Assembly (NCBI GenBank): GCA_964007475.1
Contig: OZ023275.1
Location: forward strand, 20,501,829 to 20,565,828
From: Hybos culiciformis
Lineage: Eukaryota; Arthropoda; Insecta; Diptera; Hybotidae
Length of the DNA: 64,000 nt
Reading direction: 5' to 3'
Position numbers and translations under genes: made by a program. Within the stretch, counting starts at the first letter, position 1, and each line of letters starts with the position of its first letter. Of this stretch, positions 56,701 to 62,727 are shown piece by piece. The notes beneath the pieces were generated by a model. The model saw only the letters and a program-made list of their open reading frames with translations. It did not search any database and was not told where the DNA came from.

Positions 56701-59700
56701 TGTTTTCTAAAAAAAAAAAAAAAAAAGGAAAAAACTTTTTTTTTTTCTATGCCAAATATACAAATTAATGTCGACATTGTACAGGGAAAAATTCTTTTAA
56801 ATTCTCTTTTAGGAAAAATTTATATAATATTGTACTTATATGTAGTTAGTTATATGGCGATGTTTTTAGTGTTGACATTGGTTTGCAAAAGCAGTGGTCG
56901 TTGATAGATTAATAGCATTTTATACATAGTTTGTGGGCACTTTATAAATTTCTATTTAATGGTTCTTACAGAGTTGTATAATAGCTTTTGATAGTCGATT
57001 TATGAATTTAGATTTCTGTTTTACTTTTTTTTTCTTTCTATTTTTCTGTTTTTGTTAATTTTTCTCTAGGCCAACTTTTCATCATCATAATAGAATAATG
57101 CAGCAGTGCGGTTTTCAATATATGCATAAATATAAGAATATTTTTATTTTTTTTTTTACATTTTTATTGGCATTTGTCTGCACATATTATTTTCCTTTTA
57201 GAAAAATTATTAGCGTTGTGGTTTTATATTATTTGATCAAAAAAAAACATAGTTTTTTTTTTTTTTAATAATAATATTTTCCCAAAAATGTACTTTCCAC
57301 AGGACTGAAAAGAAAATTTTTTATGATTATTGCTTATTTTTTGAACTATGAAATTATTATAACGAAATGTATTAGAGAAGCTCTCGATTTCTTTTATTTG
57401 TTATTGTTTTTTTTTTTCCAGAATCGTACAAACATTTTAATGAATTTTCACTATAATAGCCTCAGCTAAGCCAATAAATAATTCCCTCCATAATTCAACC
57501 TCTTCAGCTTGAGTGAGAGAAAATTAAGAGTCATAGGTATGAGAACAAATTTGTTTTCCAATAGTCTGGTTTTTCAATTCCAAGTATGTTTATCAAACTG
57601 TAATTTTAACACTTTGATTTTTGTCGCTATACGATACTATTAGAGAAAGTATTTTAAACTTTCGCAAATAACAAAAATCGACGTCCAATAGTTTGTCATT
57701 GGAGTAAAATAAATTAGCCCAGCAAGAGCCAAGCGGTCTAAATTGTCACTTGAATGTATAACAGATATTTCAGTTCAAGACATGGTATATTACTTAATGC
57801 CACATACAAGTACCTGCGGTACTTTTATTTAAGACTTTCTAGTGTAATATCCCGTACTCGAAATTCGAATTAAAATATTTCTAATCTTGCATGAGGAGCA
57901 AATTGCTTACTTTAAATATATAAATTAAAAATTTCATTGAACTCCGTTCTTTTCTTTTATTTTAATCTTCGAAAATATCTAGTGTAAATCTCAATTTATT
58001 ATTGATATTCGATGTTTAAGCGAACAGGTTTCTTACTCACTCAGGTTTAAGAATATAATAATCAGTGGACGTAGACTCATTTCAAATTCCTATATTTTGT
58101 TGTTGTTAAACAAAAACGATTGGGTTTTAGAATCAGTCAGTAAGTGACAGATCAAGACAATTTTATATTTGATGTGGAGTATGCAGCAATTCTTTATGGT
58201 ATAATTTTGAAATATAAATTCAAATACATTTAGATTATATATAATTTGAAGAATATTAATAAGTGTTCAAAAACAATATTTTTAATTTTTGTTATTTTAA
58301 ATCAAAAAATCAATTAATACTATACATATATACCTTTGAATAAAAACCATTATAGAAAAATTTTTATTTGCTTGAATTTTTTTATGACATATATAGGAAA
58401 TAAAAATATAATTTAGTTTAAAGTAGTTTATTAGTGGTGCACGAATAATATTTATTTTGTATATATTCGTGAAAAACAAGAGGTGTAATTTTTATAACTT
58501 AATGAATAAAACTATTCCTAAATTATTATTAGATACTATTATATGAAATCGAAACATTTCTAATATCGTTAAGTATAATGCTTAATGCAAAAACAGGAAT
58601 TTAAGTAATCAGAGAGAAAGTTGGGTTCTTTATCATCACTTTATTAGCTTTATTATTTTTGAAAAGAAAAAAAACAATTTATTATTTTTGGCAAATTATT
58701 TTTAAGCAAAAAAAATTATTCTAATTTCCAAAGAACTTCCTGAAGTTTTTACAAATTTTCCAAATTTGTTTCTAGTTTGAAACTGAATTAGATTTACTCT
58801 CTTATAAGCTGGATTGTCACAAAGAATCTAAACGAAAACAGAAACCTATTTTCTGTTTCTGATTATGTCAGTTGCTATTTTTTGAGAGTGTGTAGCAAAA
58901 AAATAGAATGCCTTTTTTCATCTATTTTGAATCAGATAGTTCTTGCATTTTTATTCCGTAAAGCAATAAATCGCAGCATTAAATTTTTTATTTTTATATC
59001 ACCGAGAACAACAGAAAGAAGTCAAAACTATACCTGCTTGTTCTGTCCCAAATGTACAAAATTCAGTTTCTGAAGAAAAATCACATAATTCTGTTCTGAC
59101 GCAAATGAACTAAATTCTGTTCCTGTTTATGTTCTTTGCAATCCAGCTTTAATGAGAAAAATATAAAACTAAAAGTATGAAATTAGACCGAGCCTATTGC
59201 TTTGGGTATATTTTGATTTGAAAATTATATAATTCAATATGAATTATGTGATATGAATGTGAAAGGTCGTAAAATTGTTATGTTTATTCGTTTGACAACA
59301 ACATTGTTTCAACATTGTTGTACTATTATACAATTTTCTTCAATTTGACAAAATATTTTGTTTTTTTTTTAATAAAGTTATAATATATTTTCTTTGGTGT
59401 TTCTATTTTAAAAAGTTTGAATCACGAAAAAAAACTTTTTTTCATTCTATATATTTTTTTTTTTTTTTACAAATTTGGTGTAATTAATTACTGTGTAAAT
59501 ATTTTTTTTTTGTTTTTTTTTTTTCTAAAATTAAGTTGATGTTTTTAAATATTGTAAATTTGGTGTCTTTTTCTAATATAATTGTTGTAGGCAATGTGTC
59601 AAAATATTTATTTAATCAAAATTAAAAAAGAAAAATTAAAAATCATTCTGATTTATTTATTATAAAGATATACAGTGCTGATATTTTTTGTTTTCTAATA

Positions 59701-62700
59701 CCATGAATAAAAAATAAACCTTATTATCAGCGTAATCAAATAAAATAATATTATTTTCAAATTGGTACTTCTTTCAAATCCATTGAATGTAAAAAATATT
59801 TCAATTAAATCATCGTAATGCATATCTGGCTTTTAATATTTCATTGTCATTATTTTGAAACTAATATTTTATAATAATAATAATTGTCATAAATATTTCA
59901 CGAAAATTGAATTAAGTTCAAACCATATAATATGCTGCAAATCTCTACAAAATTGTCAATATAATAAGTTTTTATATTTTTTTTTTCCTCAAACAATTCA
60001 ATTTTCGAATCTAATGATGACAGTAATAATGATTAAAATTTTCCGAAATATTTCACTCCTAAGTTCGAACGACATTAGATCTCCGACGAATTATAATTAC
60101 GCTACTTGTCATTTTCACTTAAGCTTCAGAAATCAAAAAAAAAAGTTTAATTTAAATTATTACATTCATTTTCTTTAACAATAAAATTTTCGAAACATTT
60201 CTCGTCTTCTGGCTCTCATTTCAATGATCAACACCTTTTTTTTATAGCACTGTATATCAAAAAGCTGAAATAAAAAAAGATCTCATATTTGAAAAAAAAA
60301 AATAAAAATTAATTTATTATTGTCAAGAAGTTGATCTACGTTTTTTGGAGATGGCTGTGCAATCTAGTTTATTTTAAAAAAAATATATATTTAAATATAA
60401 ATTATTTATAGTTTTAAAATTCACTATAATGAATAATTTTAACTTTATAATGTGAATTATAAATTTTTAAAAACAAAATAATTAAAACTGATCAACGTAA
60501 AAAAAAAAAAAAACATGAAAAAAGAGTATTAAAATCGTAGTTATTTTTTTTTTTTTTTGAGCCAAGCTTAAAGCAATCAATTAATTAGAAAAATTTATAT
60601 ACATACGAAAAGTGGAAAAACTTCTTGAAAATATTATCAGCAAAAAACAAAAAAATTTAATTGAAATGAAAATAAAATAAAATAATTAAGAAAAATGATA
60701 TTAATAATTTATTTTTTTATTTTTTATTTTTTTAAATTATCTAAAAATTAATTATTTGCTCTTTTTTCAAATTTATTTTATTTATTTTTATTTTAAAATT
60801 TGACTAAGTTAAAAATTGTCTATGCCAACAATTTGAAAAATAAAAAAAAAAAACTAAATTCAAAATGTTAACGTTAACGTTGCGTGATTTAAATTATATA
60901 TATACGTTAAACGTTATTTTGTTTTACAAAAAAAAATAAATGTATGCGCAAAATATATAAATCAGATATAAACACCAAACGAATACGAAAAACGAAATGC
61001 GATATTAAAAATCCAGCACCCAAACAAAAATCGAACTTCAACTTCTTGAAAGTAAAAATTTGATTAAAGTAAACGAAAAAAAAAAATATAAATTTTTAAC
61101 ATACATAGATTTCATTTTTAATTTTTATATTTTTTTTTTTATATAAAAATTGTATAAAATTCAACATAAATTTAGTTAAAATATACATATATATATATAG
61201 AATGGTCGTCTAGAGAGTGCCCTCTTGTTTTTCCGAAAGACAAATTTTTAAATATACAAAAAAAAAAAAAATCACATATATTTTTGAGTTTAACATAAAA
61301 TTCTTATTTTACTAAATTAAATTGAAAAAAAAATACAAAACAAAACAAAATCTATAATTTATTTAGATATCTATCAAAAAGAAAATCAAAAATTATTAAT
61401 ATTAAAATTAAATTTATGTTTAATTTATGCAAAATAAAAAATTAAAAAAAATTAAACCTAAATTTATTTTAATATGACAATATATATATTGAATTTATGT
61501 TTTCAATTTGAGAAATTTTAATTTGTTTTGAAAAAAAAAAAAGAAGAAGAATATATATACAACATAAATTCTGTATATAAAGCTTCTTTTGAATTTCCTC
61601 AAGAACATATAAAAATAATTTAGAAAAAAAAAAAAAATTCAAACTTTAGTAGTATTTATATAGAAAGTTTTAACAAAAAAAAAAAATAAAAACAGAAAAA
61701 GAAGTTGATGATAAAGATTTTTGTTTGGTTTGCAGGAAACATCCGAATCGCCGCACGGTTTAGGTGGTGGTAATAGTGGAACACTTGAACAAAGTGGTCC
61801 ATCAGTTTATCAGTGCGTTTATTGTGGTGCTACATTCCCTCATCAAAGTAAACTGACAAGACACATATTGAGTCATTCGCTGGAAACACTTAAGTTTCGT
61901 GAAATGGGATTGTTACACTCGACCGCACATTTAGGAAATTTAATGCCCCATGAACTGCCACCCCTACCACAACATTTTCCACATCGTCATATATCACCAG
62001 GTCAATTAATTGAACCAATGGAGCCACCTGACAATAATAATCCAATGGATATTGATTTTACATCAGCACTCGCAGCTAGTACCTTAGGAAGTACTATATT
62101 ATTGGGGAGTAGTGTAGCAAGTGGAGGTAATTCAACAGTGAGCATATCAACGAGTGGTGCAAGTTCATCATCAGCGGCTGCAGCAGCTGCTGCAGCAGCA
62201 GCAGCTGGTAGTTCATCAGGAAATGATCCGAACAGTGTGGTTCTATGTAAATTTTGTGGGAAAAATTTTCCTGATGTTGCATCACTTATTACACATTTAC
62301 CTGCGCATACAGGTGATCGACCATTCAAATGTGAGTTTTGTGGTAAAGCGTTTAAATTGCGACATCACATGAAGGATCACTGTCGAGTTCATACCGGTAA
62401 TTCTTTTTTTTAAATTTGTTTTATGTATTAATTGGAAAAAAATTAAAAAATTAAATTTGGTTGACTTCTAGATTCATATATATAAAGTTCTGTCTAAACG
62501 AAGCATTTCCATTTTCCGATTAATACGAAAAAAAAAAATTTTTTTGATTAAATATTTAATATTTATAATGAATTTTAGGTGAAAGACCGTTCCGTTGCAA
62601 TATGTGTGGCAAAACATTTTCGCGGTCGACAATATTAAAAGCGCATGAGAAGACTCATTTCCCAAAATATGTTCGAAAGTTTTTATCACCAAGTCCTGTG

Positions 62701-62727
62701 GATACAAAAGACGAATTGCCGCAATAG
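14458..62727 (+). CDS. BTB-zinc-finger transcription factor, six coding exons
   Basis: Joined exons 14458-14598, 46197-46388, 46680-47591, 48373-48459, 61736-62396 and 62579-62727 encode a predicted 713 residues. Residues 1-118 form a BTB/POZ domain of the insect TTK class ([64 protein letters not shown]), used in this family for dimerisation and corepressor contact. A low-complexity linker follows, then four C2H2 fingers at about 469-491, 614-635, 641-663 and 669-691, which should bind DNA in the nucleus. Fingers 2-4 are joined by TGDRPF and TGERPF linkers; finger 1 stands apart. Introns 1-4 are phase 0 and intron 5 is phase 1. The family includes tramtrack, broad, lola and fruitless, which regulate development. 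I cannot assign the orthologue, so no symbol is given. Alternative finger exons are usual in this family, but I saw no second set. Confidence 0.93.
17030..17350 (+). repeat. Probable non-LTR retrotransposon or SINE tail fragment
   Basis: This stretch is less AT-rich than its surroundings and contains TCCAGTGGTTTAGGCGTG (17205-17222). That resembles phrases common near the 3' ends of insect RTE-like non-LTR elements and of SINEs that share their tails, from general knowledge rather than a search. CTCTAAACCGATAT occurs twice, at 17315-17328 and 17337-17350. No coding part and no target duplication are identifiable, and the ends given are approximate. Confidence 0.4.
18500..18545 (+). repeat. 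Short direct duplication, 27-bp period
   Basis: TATAATGCTATACTTCCTT occurs at 18500-18518 and again at 18527-18545. It is a simple local duplication inside intron 1. Confidence 0.8.
23476..23483. repeat. Left target-site duplication ATTATTAC of hAT-like element
   Basis: ATTATTAC directly abuts the left terminal repeat and is repeated exactly at 24175-24182 after the right end. Confidence 0.88.
23484..24174. mobile_element. Non-autonomous hAT-like element, 691 bp
   Basis: The left end is CAGCGGCGCGTTA and the right end is the reverse complement of CAGAGGCGCGTTA, giving 12 of 13 matching terminal bases. ATTATTAC stands immediately outside both ends (23476-23483 and 24175-24182), a perfect 8-bp target duplication. 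CAG-type ends plus an 8-bp duplication are the marks of the hAT superfamily. Near the left end is a G-rich block including CCTAGGGCACC and GGGGGGCACC. No transposase frame exists, so it would depend on a relative elsewhere. It lies within intron 1 of the BTB gene. The intact duplication suggests a fairly recent insertion. Confidence 0.88.
24175..24182. repeat. Right target-site duplication ATTATTAC of hAT-like element
   Basis: This exact copy of the 8 bases at 23476-23483 marks the right edge of the insertion. Confidence 0.88.
25559..25770. mobile_element. Degenerate relative of the MITE at 58806-59149
   Basis: It begins AAGCTGGGTTGTTACAAGGT, close to AAGCTGGATTGTCACAAAGA at 58806. Its far side contains TTCTGTTCTTTGTTATCTGTT, comparable with the inverted end of the other copy (TTCCTGTTTATGTTCTTTG). 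The matching right terminus (CCAGCTT) is absent, so this copy is truncated or diverged and its end is approximate. Confidence 0.4.
27692..27778. repeat. ATT microsatellite
   Basis: About 29 nearly uninterrupted trinucleotide units (TTA/ATT), with small interruptions near the start (ACT, TTC). It lies in intron 1 and is likely to vary in length. Confidence 0.95.
29248..29252. repeat. Left target-site duplication AGTTT of the copia element
   Basis: AGTTT directly precedes the TGTTG end of the left LTR and recurs at 33765-33769 after the right LTR. Five bases is the normal duplication length for Ty1/copia integrases. Confidence 0.93.
29253..29474 (-). repeat. 3' LTR of the copia element
   Basis: 222 bp from TGTTGAAC to CCAACA on the + strand, identical to 33543-33764. 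Because the element runs on the minus strand this is its downstream LTR. It follows the polypurine tract at 29475-29486. Confidence 0.95.
29475..29486 (-). other. Polypurine tract of the copia element
   Basis: On the minus strand the bases just before the 3' LTR read GTTGAGGAGGTG. This purine-rich stretch is in the position where plus-strand DNA synthesis of an LTR element is primed. Confidence 0.8.
29518..33465 (-). CDS. Copia gag-pol polyprotein, 1315 residues, intact
   Basis: One uninterrupted frame encodes a capsid-like Gag (~10-200), a CCHC zinc knuckle ([14 protein letters not shown], 223-236), an aspartic protease (DSGAT, 282-286), and an integrase with an HHCC zinc site (H419, H424, C452, C455) and catalytic D483, D546 and E582. 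Then come a reverse transcriptase (WVFKTK ~853, [10 protein letters not shown] 915-924, YVDD 1000-1003) and RNase H (D1166, E1207/E1209, D1243; ADALTK near the end). The order protease-integrase-RT-RNase H defines Ty1/copia elements. Length is usual for the group. The first ATG is used here; Met9 ([13 protein letters not shown]) is an equally plausible start. The motif after the second integrase Asp reads DNSKEL rather than the usual DNGGEF/Y, a small oddity. Gag and Pol share one frame with no visible shift site. Confidence 0.97.
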   Translation of the reverse strand: MVILKEKGMTTFTGRIPLLNGENYSTWKPQMEAVLHKNRLLKIVSGIEKCPTEADKVEEFKNRDMDGRCELIIAMEPAQVSMVKNFKSSNEIWEFLVKTYDRKGNRKKAEEFRKLVNMKMVADQSMEDYLIQFNSCVSRLNELEAKLDDHLLVVLLLDSLSDSYKEIQAAFDAASELPSMENLAARLLEASDRKKVLTVNNTDNAFRAGFQKYEKVNKFQFNCYRCGKKGHMKKDCRVRIEQEKEEKVNVADIGQNFVAFEFDEKCEISNEGSHFKNFWCIDSGATSHMCCSKNKFIKLNEGYCGMVKLANDKMVEIKGIGIVRMSTYVEGKQENCNLQECLFVPELRGNLISVSKATKNGCEVSFKGKWAFIKRNDKNIVIAKNCNGLYIIDYENVFDKSEHESFSTVAQGDDLKLWHKRFGHLNLESLLKLRRHNMVHGLPNFNDKHLECIVCAKGKQAKIPFPKTFEKKTEKLLELVHTDLCGPMRVESMGKSVYFATFIDDFSRKVHVRFLKNKSEYLDAFKTYKNLVELETSQKIKILRSDNSKELTSNEFAMFLNNNGIKRQLTVEYTPQQNGVAERMNRTLVEMARCLMIESCLPEFLWAELINTSAYIRNRCPTALNLDKTPEELWSNLKPSINYFRRIGCLCCAVDKKPSKGKFEPRSKEFVLVGYSEESKAYRLWKKGTRNIVKSRDVKFFENLDEKENLEKLDFDNDTEHFYEFYFQPKENEIQNDNDNSVIDEINHEGETETELVNQLKINRDSTTSEILNGKNEQMYKNLENFDQSINNNAENLDNTNIIDPSTYTEAINSTDAEGWIEAMEYEIQSLEKNNVWTLVELPQGKKVIGCKWVFKTKHNPENNSLRKKARLVAKGFLQKFGVDYTATSSPVVRQNSLRLIYALSVEHDLTLHQMDVTAAFLNGELSEEIFMQQPEGFVKDEAHKVYKLHRAIYGLKQAGREWNRKLDEKLKEIEFERSNYDPCIYFKKSNLDITIIAVYVDDLVIASNEDISHIKTQLHQAFEIKYLGEPKLCIGLEITRDENNLSICQKQYISNLVEKYNFSKCKPTHIPMQAKLKLQKVPIGIAEQGCVEKRYYQELIGSLMHLSVFSRPDISCSISMLAQFSQDPKKQHLNTAYYVLKYLNTTKNAKLVYIKTGKPPEVFADASWAEDVNDRKSQTGYGFKYANSLVSWESRKQHVVATSSAEAEYVSLTESAKEIYYLSRLMAELGFECKAPIIVHSDSQSAAHIVTSGGRHSRTKHFDCKYHFIREAVNEGLIELRYLETNKQPADALTKPVPKPKHIFCFNELGMVFE
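33528..33542 (-). other. Primer-binding site, initiator-Met tRNA anticodon arm
   Basis: Directly inside the 5' LTR the + strand reads GCTGGGCCCATAACC, which is the anticodon stem-loop of eukaryotic initiator Met tRNA, so the element's sense strand is complementary to it. Copia-group elements are known to prime reverse transcription from an internally cut initiator-Met half-tRNA rather than from its 3' end, and this fits. Confidence 0.9.
33543..33764 (-). repeat. 5' LTR of the copia element
   Basis: 222 bp identical to 29253-29474. On the minus strand this is the upstream LTR, expected to carry the element's promoter; I cannot point to a convincing TATA box. It is followed outside by the AGTTT duplication. 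Confidence 0.95.
33765..33769. repeat. Right target-site duplication AGTTT of the copia element
   Basis: Same five bases as 29248-29252; together they define the insertion site. Confidence 0.93.
37262..37288. repeat. TTA microsatellite
   Basis: Nine consecutive TTA/ATT units in intron 1. Confidence 0.9.
38158..38224 (+). repeat. Dispersed repeat copy, partner inverted at 50891-50963
   Basis: The segment starts GAACTAGTGGATGACGTTAG and continues with CTATTT, CATAGCAA and AAAAATAGCT blocks. The reverse complement of 50891-50963 shows GAACTAGTGGATGAC followed by the same blocks in the same order. The two copies differ by many small changes, so this is an old dispersed family, probably transposon-derived. 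Ends are not defined. Confidence 0.6.
40620..40672. repeat. Imperfect ATAATAA simple repeat
   Basis: A run of ATAATAAATAATAA-like units directly before the foldback array at 40674. Confidence 0.85.
40674..40852. repeat. Foldback array of TTCGTCTAAAA units
   Basis: The left half has repeated units such as TTCGTCTAA, TTCATCTAAAA, TTCTTCTAAAA and AATTCGTCTAAAA on the + strand. The right half has the reverse complement type: TTTTTAGATGAAT, TTATAGACGAATT, TATAGACGAAT. The switch is near 40775-40785. The whole block can fold into a long imperfect hairpin. It may be a small foldback transposon or a satellite-like inverted array. No coding potential. Confidence 0.7.
46197..46388 (+). CDS. BTB gene exon 2 (second half of the BTB domain)
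   Basis: Acceptor TTCCAG ends at 46196 and donor GTATTA starts at 46389. The 64 codons (residues 48-111) run [35 protein letters not shown] and LLKTAESLK, joining exactly onto RAHK of the start exon in phase 0. The invariant family residues of the central helices (SACSx[21 protein letters not shown]) are all present. The exon is 192 bases long and symmetrical. Without it the BTB fold would be destroyed. Confidence 0.95.
46389..46679 (+). other. Intron 2 (291 bp)
   Basis: Short AT-rich intron from GTATTA to ATTTTAG. Both flanking codons are complete (phase 0). Nothing else is seen in it. Confidence 0.9.
46680..47591 (+). CDS. BTB gene exon 3 (BTB end and low-complexity linker)
   Basis: Starts after TTTTAG with VKGLAEM, the usual closing helix of insect BTB domains, and gives 304 codons (residues 112-415). 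The rest is a disordered, Ser/Asn/Thr/Pro-rich linker. It contains an eight-Gln run at about 187-194, a basic SPPKRLHR patch at about 215-222 that could serve as a nuclear localisation signal, further Arg-rich spots, an acidic [10 protein letters not shown] patch at about 293-302, and Gly/Ser-rich stretches. LKRE at 205-208 fits the sumoylation consensus. The donor is GTTTGT at 47592; if it is not used, translation ends after four more codons at 47606. Confidence 0.92.
47592..48372 (+). other. Intron 3 (781 bp), possible alternative 3' end
   Basis: Begins GTTTGT, a non-consensus but usable donor, and ends ATTTCAG. Read-through adds VCIK and a TAA at 47604-47606, and AATAAA stands at 47814-47819. 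A transcript cleaved here would encode a 419-residue BTB protein without zinc fingers. The spliced form is well supported; the short form is only a possibility. Confidence 0.75.
47814..47819 (+). terminator. Possible intronic polyadenylation signal
   Basis: AATAAA about 210 bases after the in-intron stop codon, followed within 40 bases by a T/G-rich stretch. In DNA this AT-rich the hexamer is common by chance, so support is weak. Confidence 0.25.
48373..48459 (+). CDS. BTB gene exon 4 (29-codon exon)
   Basis: This exon lies between ATTTCAG and GTAAGT (48460) and is 87 bases long, phase 0 on both sides, with no stop. Residues 416-444 begin [13 protein letters not shown] and end YRHSHDS. LKKE fits the sumoylation consensus (hydrophobic-K-x-E). 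It is charged and probably part of the flexible linker. Because its length is a multiple of three it could be included or skipped without a frame change. It joins to ETSESPHG of the next exon. Its strong splice sites and fitting frame make it likely even though it is too small to stand out as an open frame. Confidence 0.85.
50891..50963 (-). repeat. Dispersed repeat copy, inverted partner of 38158-38224
   Basis: Read on the minus strand it contains GAACTAGTGGATGAC, then TTAG, CTATTTGTCA, CAGCAAG and AAAAATAGCT, the same order as at 38158-38224. Beyond these limits the similarity fades. Confidence 0.6.
52292..52706 (+). repeat. Direct duplication of a ~205-bp unit
   Basis: Two copies, about 52292-52492 and 52503-52706, each start TTTACCGCCCC and end with GTCGTCGCTGGAGACC, separated by about 10 bases. 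They differ at only a handful of positions (for example CCATATT against CCGTATT, and a 2-bp indel near ATAGGTCGG). The unit is richer in GC than its surroundings, and a related inverted piece (CCTTTTCCGACCT) lies about 130 bases upstream near 52150. It is probably transposon-derived or a short satellite. No open frame runs through it. Confidence 0.88.
52883..53020. repeat. Cluster of small hairpins with TTCCAC/GTGGAA arms
   Basis: ATTTCCAC (52883-52890) pairs with GTGGAAAT (52901-52908). GTGGAAATTTCCAC (52901-52914) is a perfect palindrome. ACTTCTAAA (52925-52933) pairs with TTTAGAAGT (52940-52948). A TCCGGAA...TTCCGA-like pair follows around 52972-53015. The dense self-complementarity explains the overlapping open frames on both strands. 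Confidence 0.65.
53690..53729. repeat. TA dinucleotide microsatellite
   Basis: Twenty uninterrupted TA units, followed by more AT-rich sequence with ACGTAGGTATATATATACGT-like symmetry. Confidence 0.95.
58806..59149. mobile_element. MITE-like element with ~35-bp imperfect inverted ends
   Basis: The left end reads AAGCTGGATTGTCACAAAGA, and the reverse complement of the right end reads AAGCTGGATTGCAAAGAACA. Both continue with a TAAAC-G(A/G)AA-ACAGAA type stretch, so the inverted match covers about 35 bases with small gaps. The element is 344 bp and non-coding, and TTCTGTT motifs recur inside. I could not define the target duplication with certainty (T/TA next to both ends). A degenerate relative lies at 25559. 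Confidence 0.68.
61736..62396 (+). CDS. BTB gene exon 5 (zinc fingers 1-3)
   Basis: Begins after GGTTTGCAG with ETSESPHG and ends ACCG before GTAATT, phase 1. It covers residues 445-664 plus one base of codon 665. Finger 1 is YQCVYC...HILSH (469-491), finger 2 LCKFC...HLPAH (614-635) and finger 3 FKCEFC...HCRVH (641-663), each C-x2-C-x12-H-x3-H. Between fingers 1 and 2 is a ~120-residue spacer with a Pro/His-rich part ([13 protein letters not shown]), Ser/Gly-rich stretches and an 11-Ala run at about 591-601. Fingers 2 and 3 are linked by TGDRPF, close to the TGEKP consensus, so they should bind DNA together with finger 4. Confidence 0.95.
62397..62578 (+). other. Intron 5 (182 bp)
   Basis: GTAATT to ATTTTAG, phase 1, splitting the Gly codon of the TGERPF linker between fingers 3 and 4. 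If retained, translation stops after a few codons at 62413, leaving a protein without finger 4. Confidence 0.92.
62579..62727 (+). CDS. BTB gene terminal exon (zinc finger 4 and stop)
   Basis: After the split Gly the sequence gives [20 protein letters not shown], completing finger 4 (C-x2-C-x12-H-x3-H, about 669-691, ending HEKTH). A 22-residue tail follows ([20 protein letters not shown]) and a TAG at 62725-62727. The coding part is 149 bases long and continues into the 3' UTR. Confidence 0.95.

Larger units (their letters stand above)
48460..61735. other. Intron 4 (13.3 kb)
   Basis: AT-rich intron from GTAAGT to GGTTTGCAG. It contains one arm of a dispersed repeat (50891-50963), a direct duplication (52292-52706), a hairpin cluster (52883-53020), a TA microsatellite (53690-53729) and a MITE (58806-59149). 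I looked for a second zinc-finger exon by the Cys-x2-Cys...His-x3-His pattern in the longer frames and found none. No other gene is supported. Confidence 0.7.

Noticed and set aside
48460..61735. Search for alternative zinc-finger exons in intron 4, as in tramtrack or lola
   Set aside because: No frame in this interval shows the C-x2-C...H-x3-H pattern; the family precedent alone is not evidence.
62002..62328. 108-codon minus-strand frame with an Ala run opposite exon 5
   Set aside because: The Ala run is the reverse complement of the GCA/GCT run encoding the sense poly-Ala tract; the zinc-finger frame is clearly the real one.
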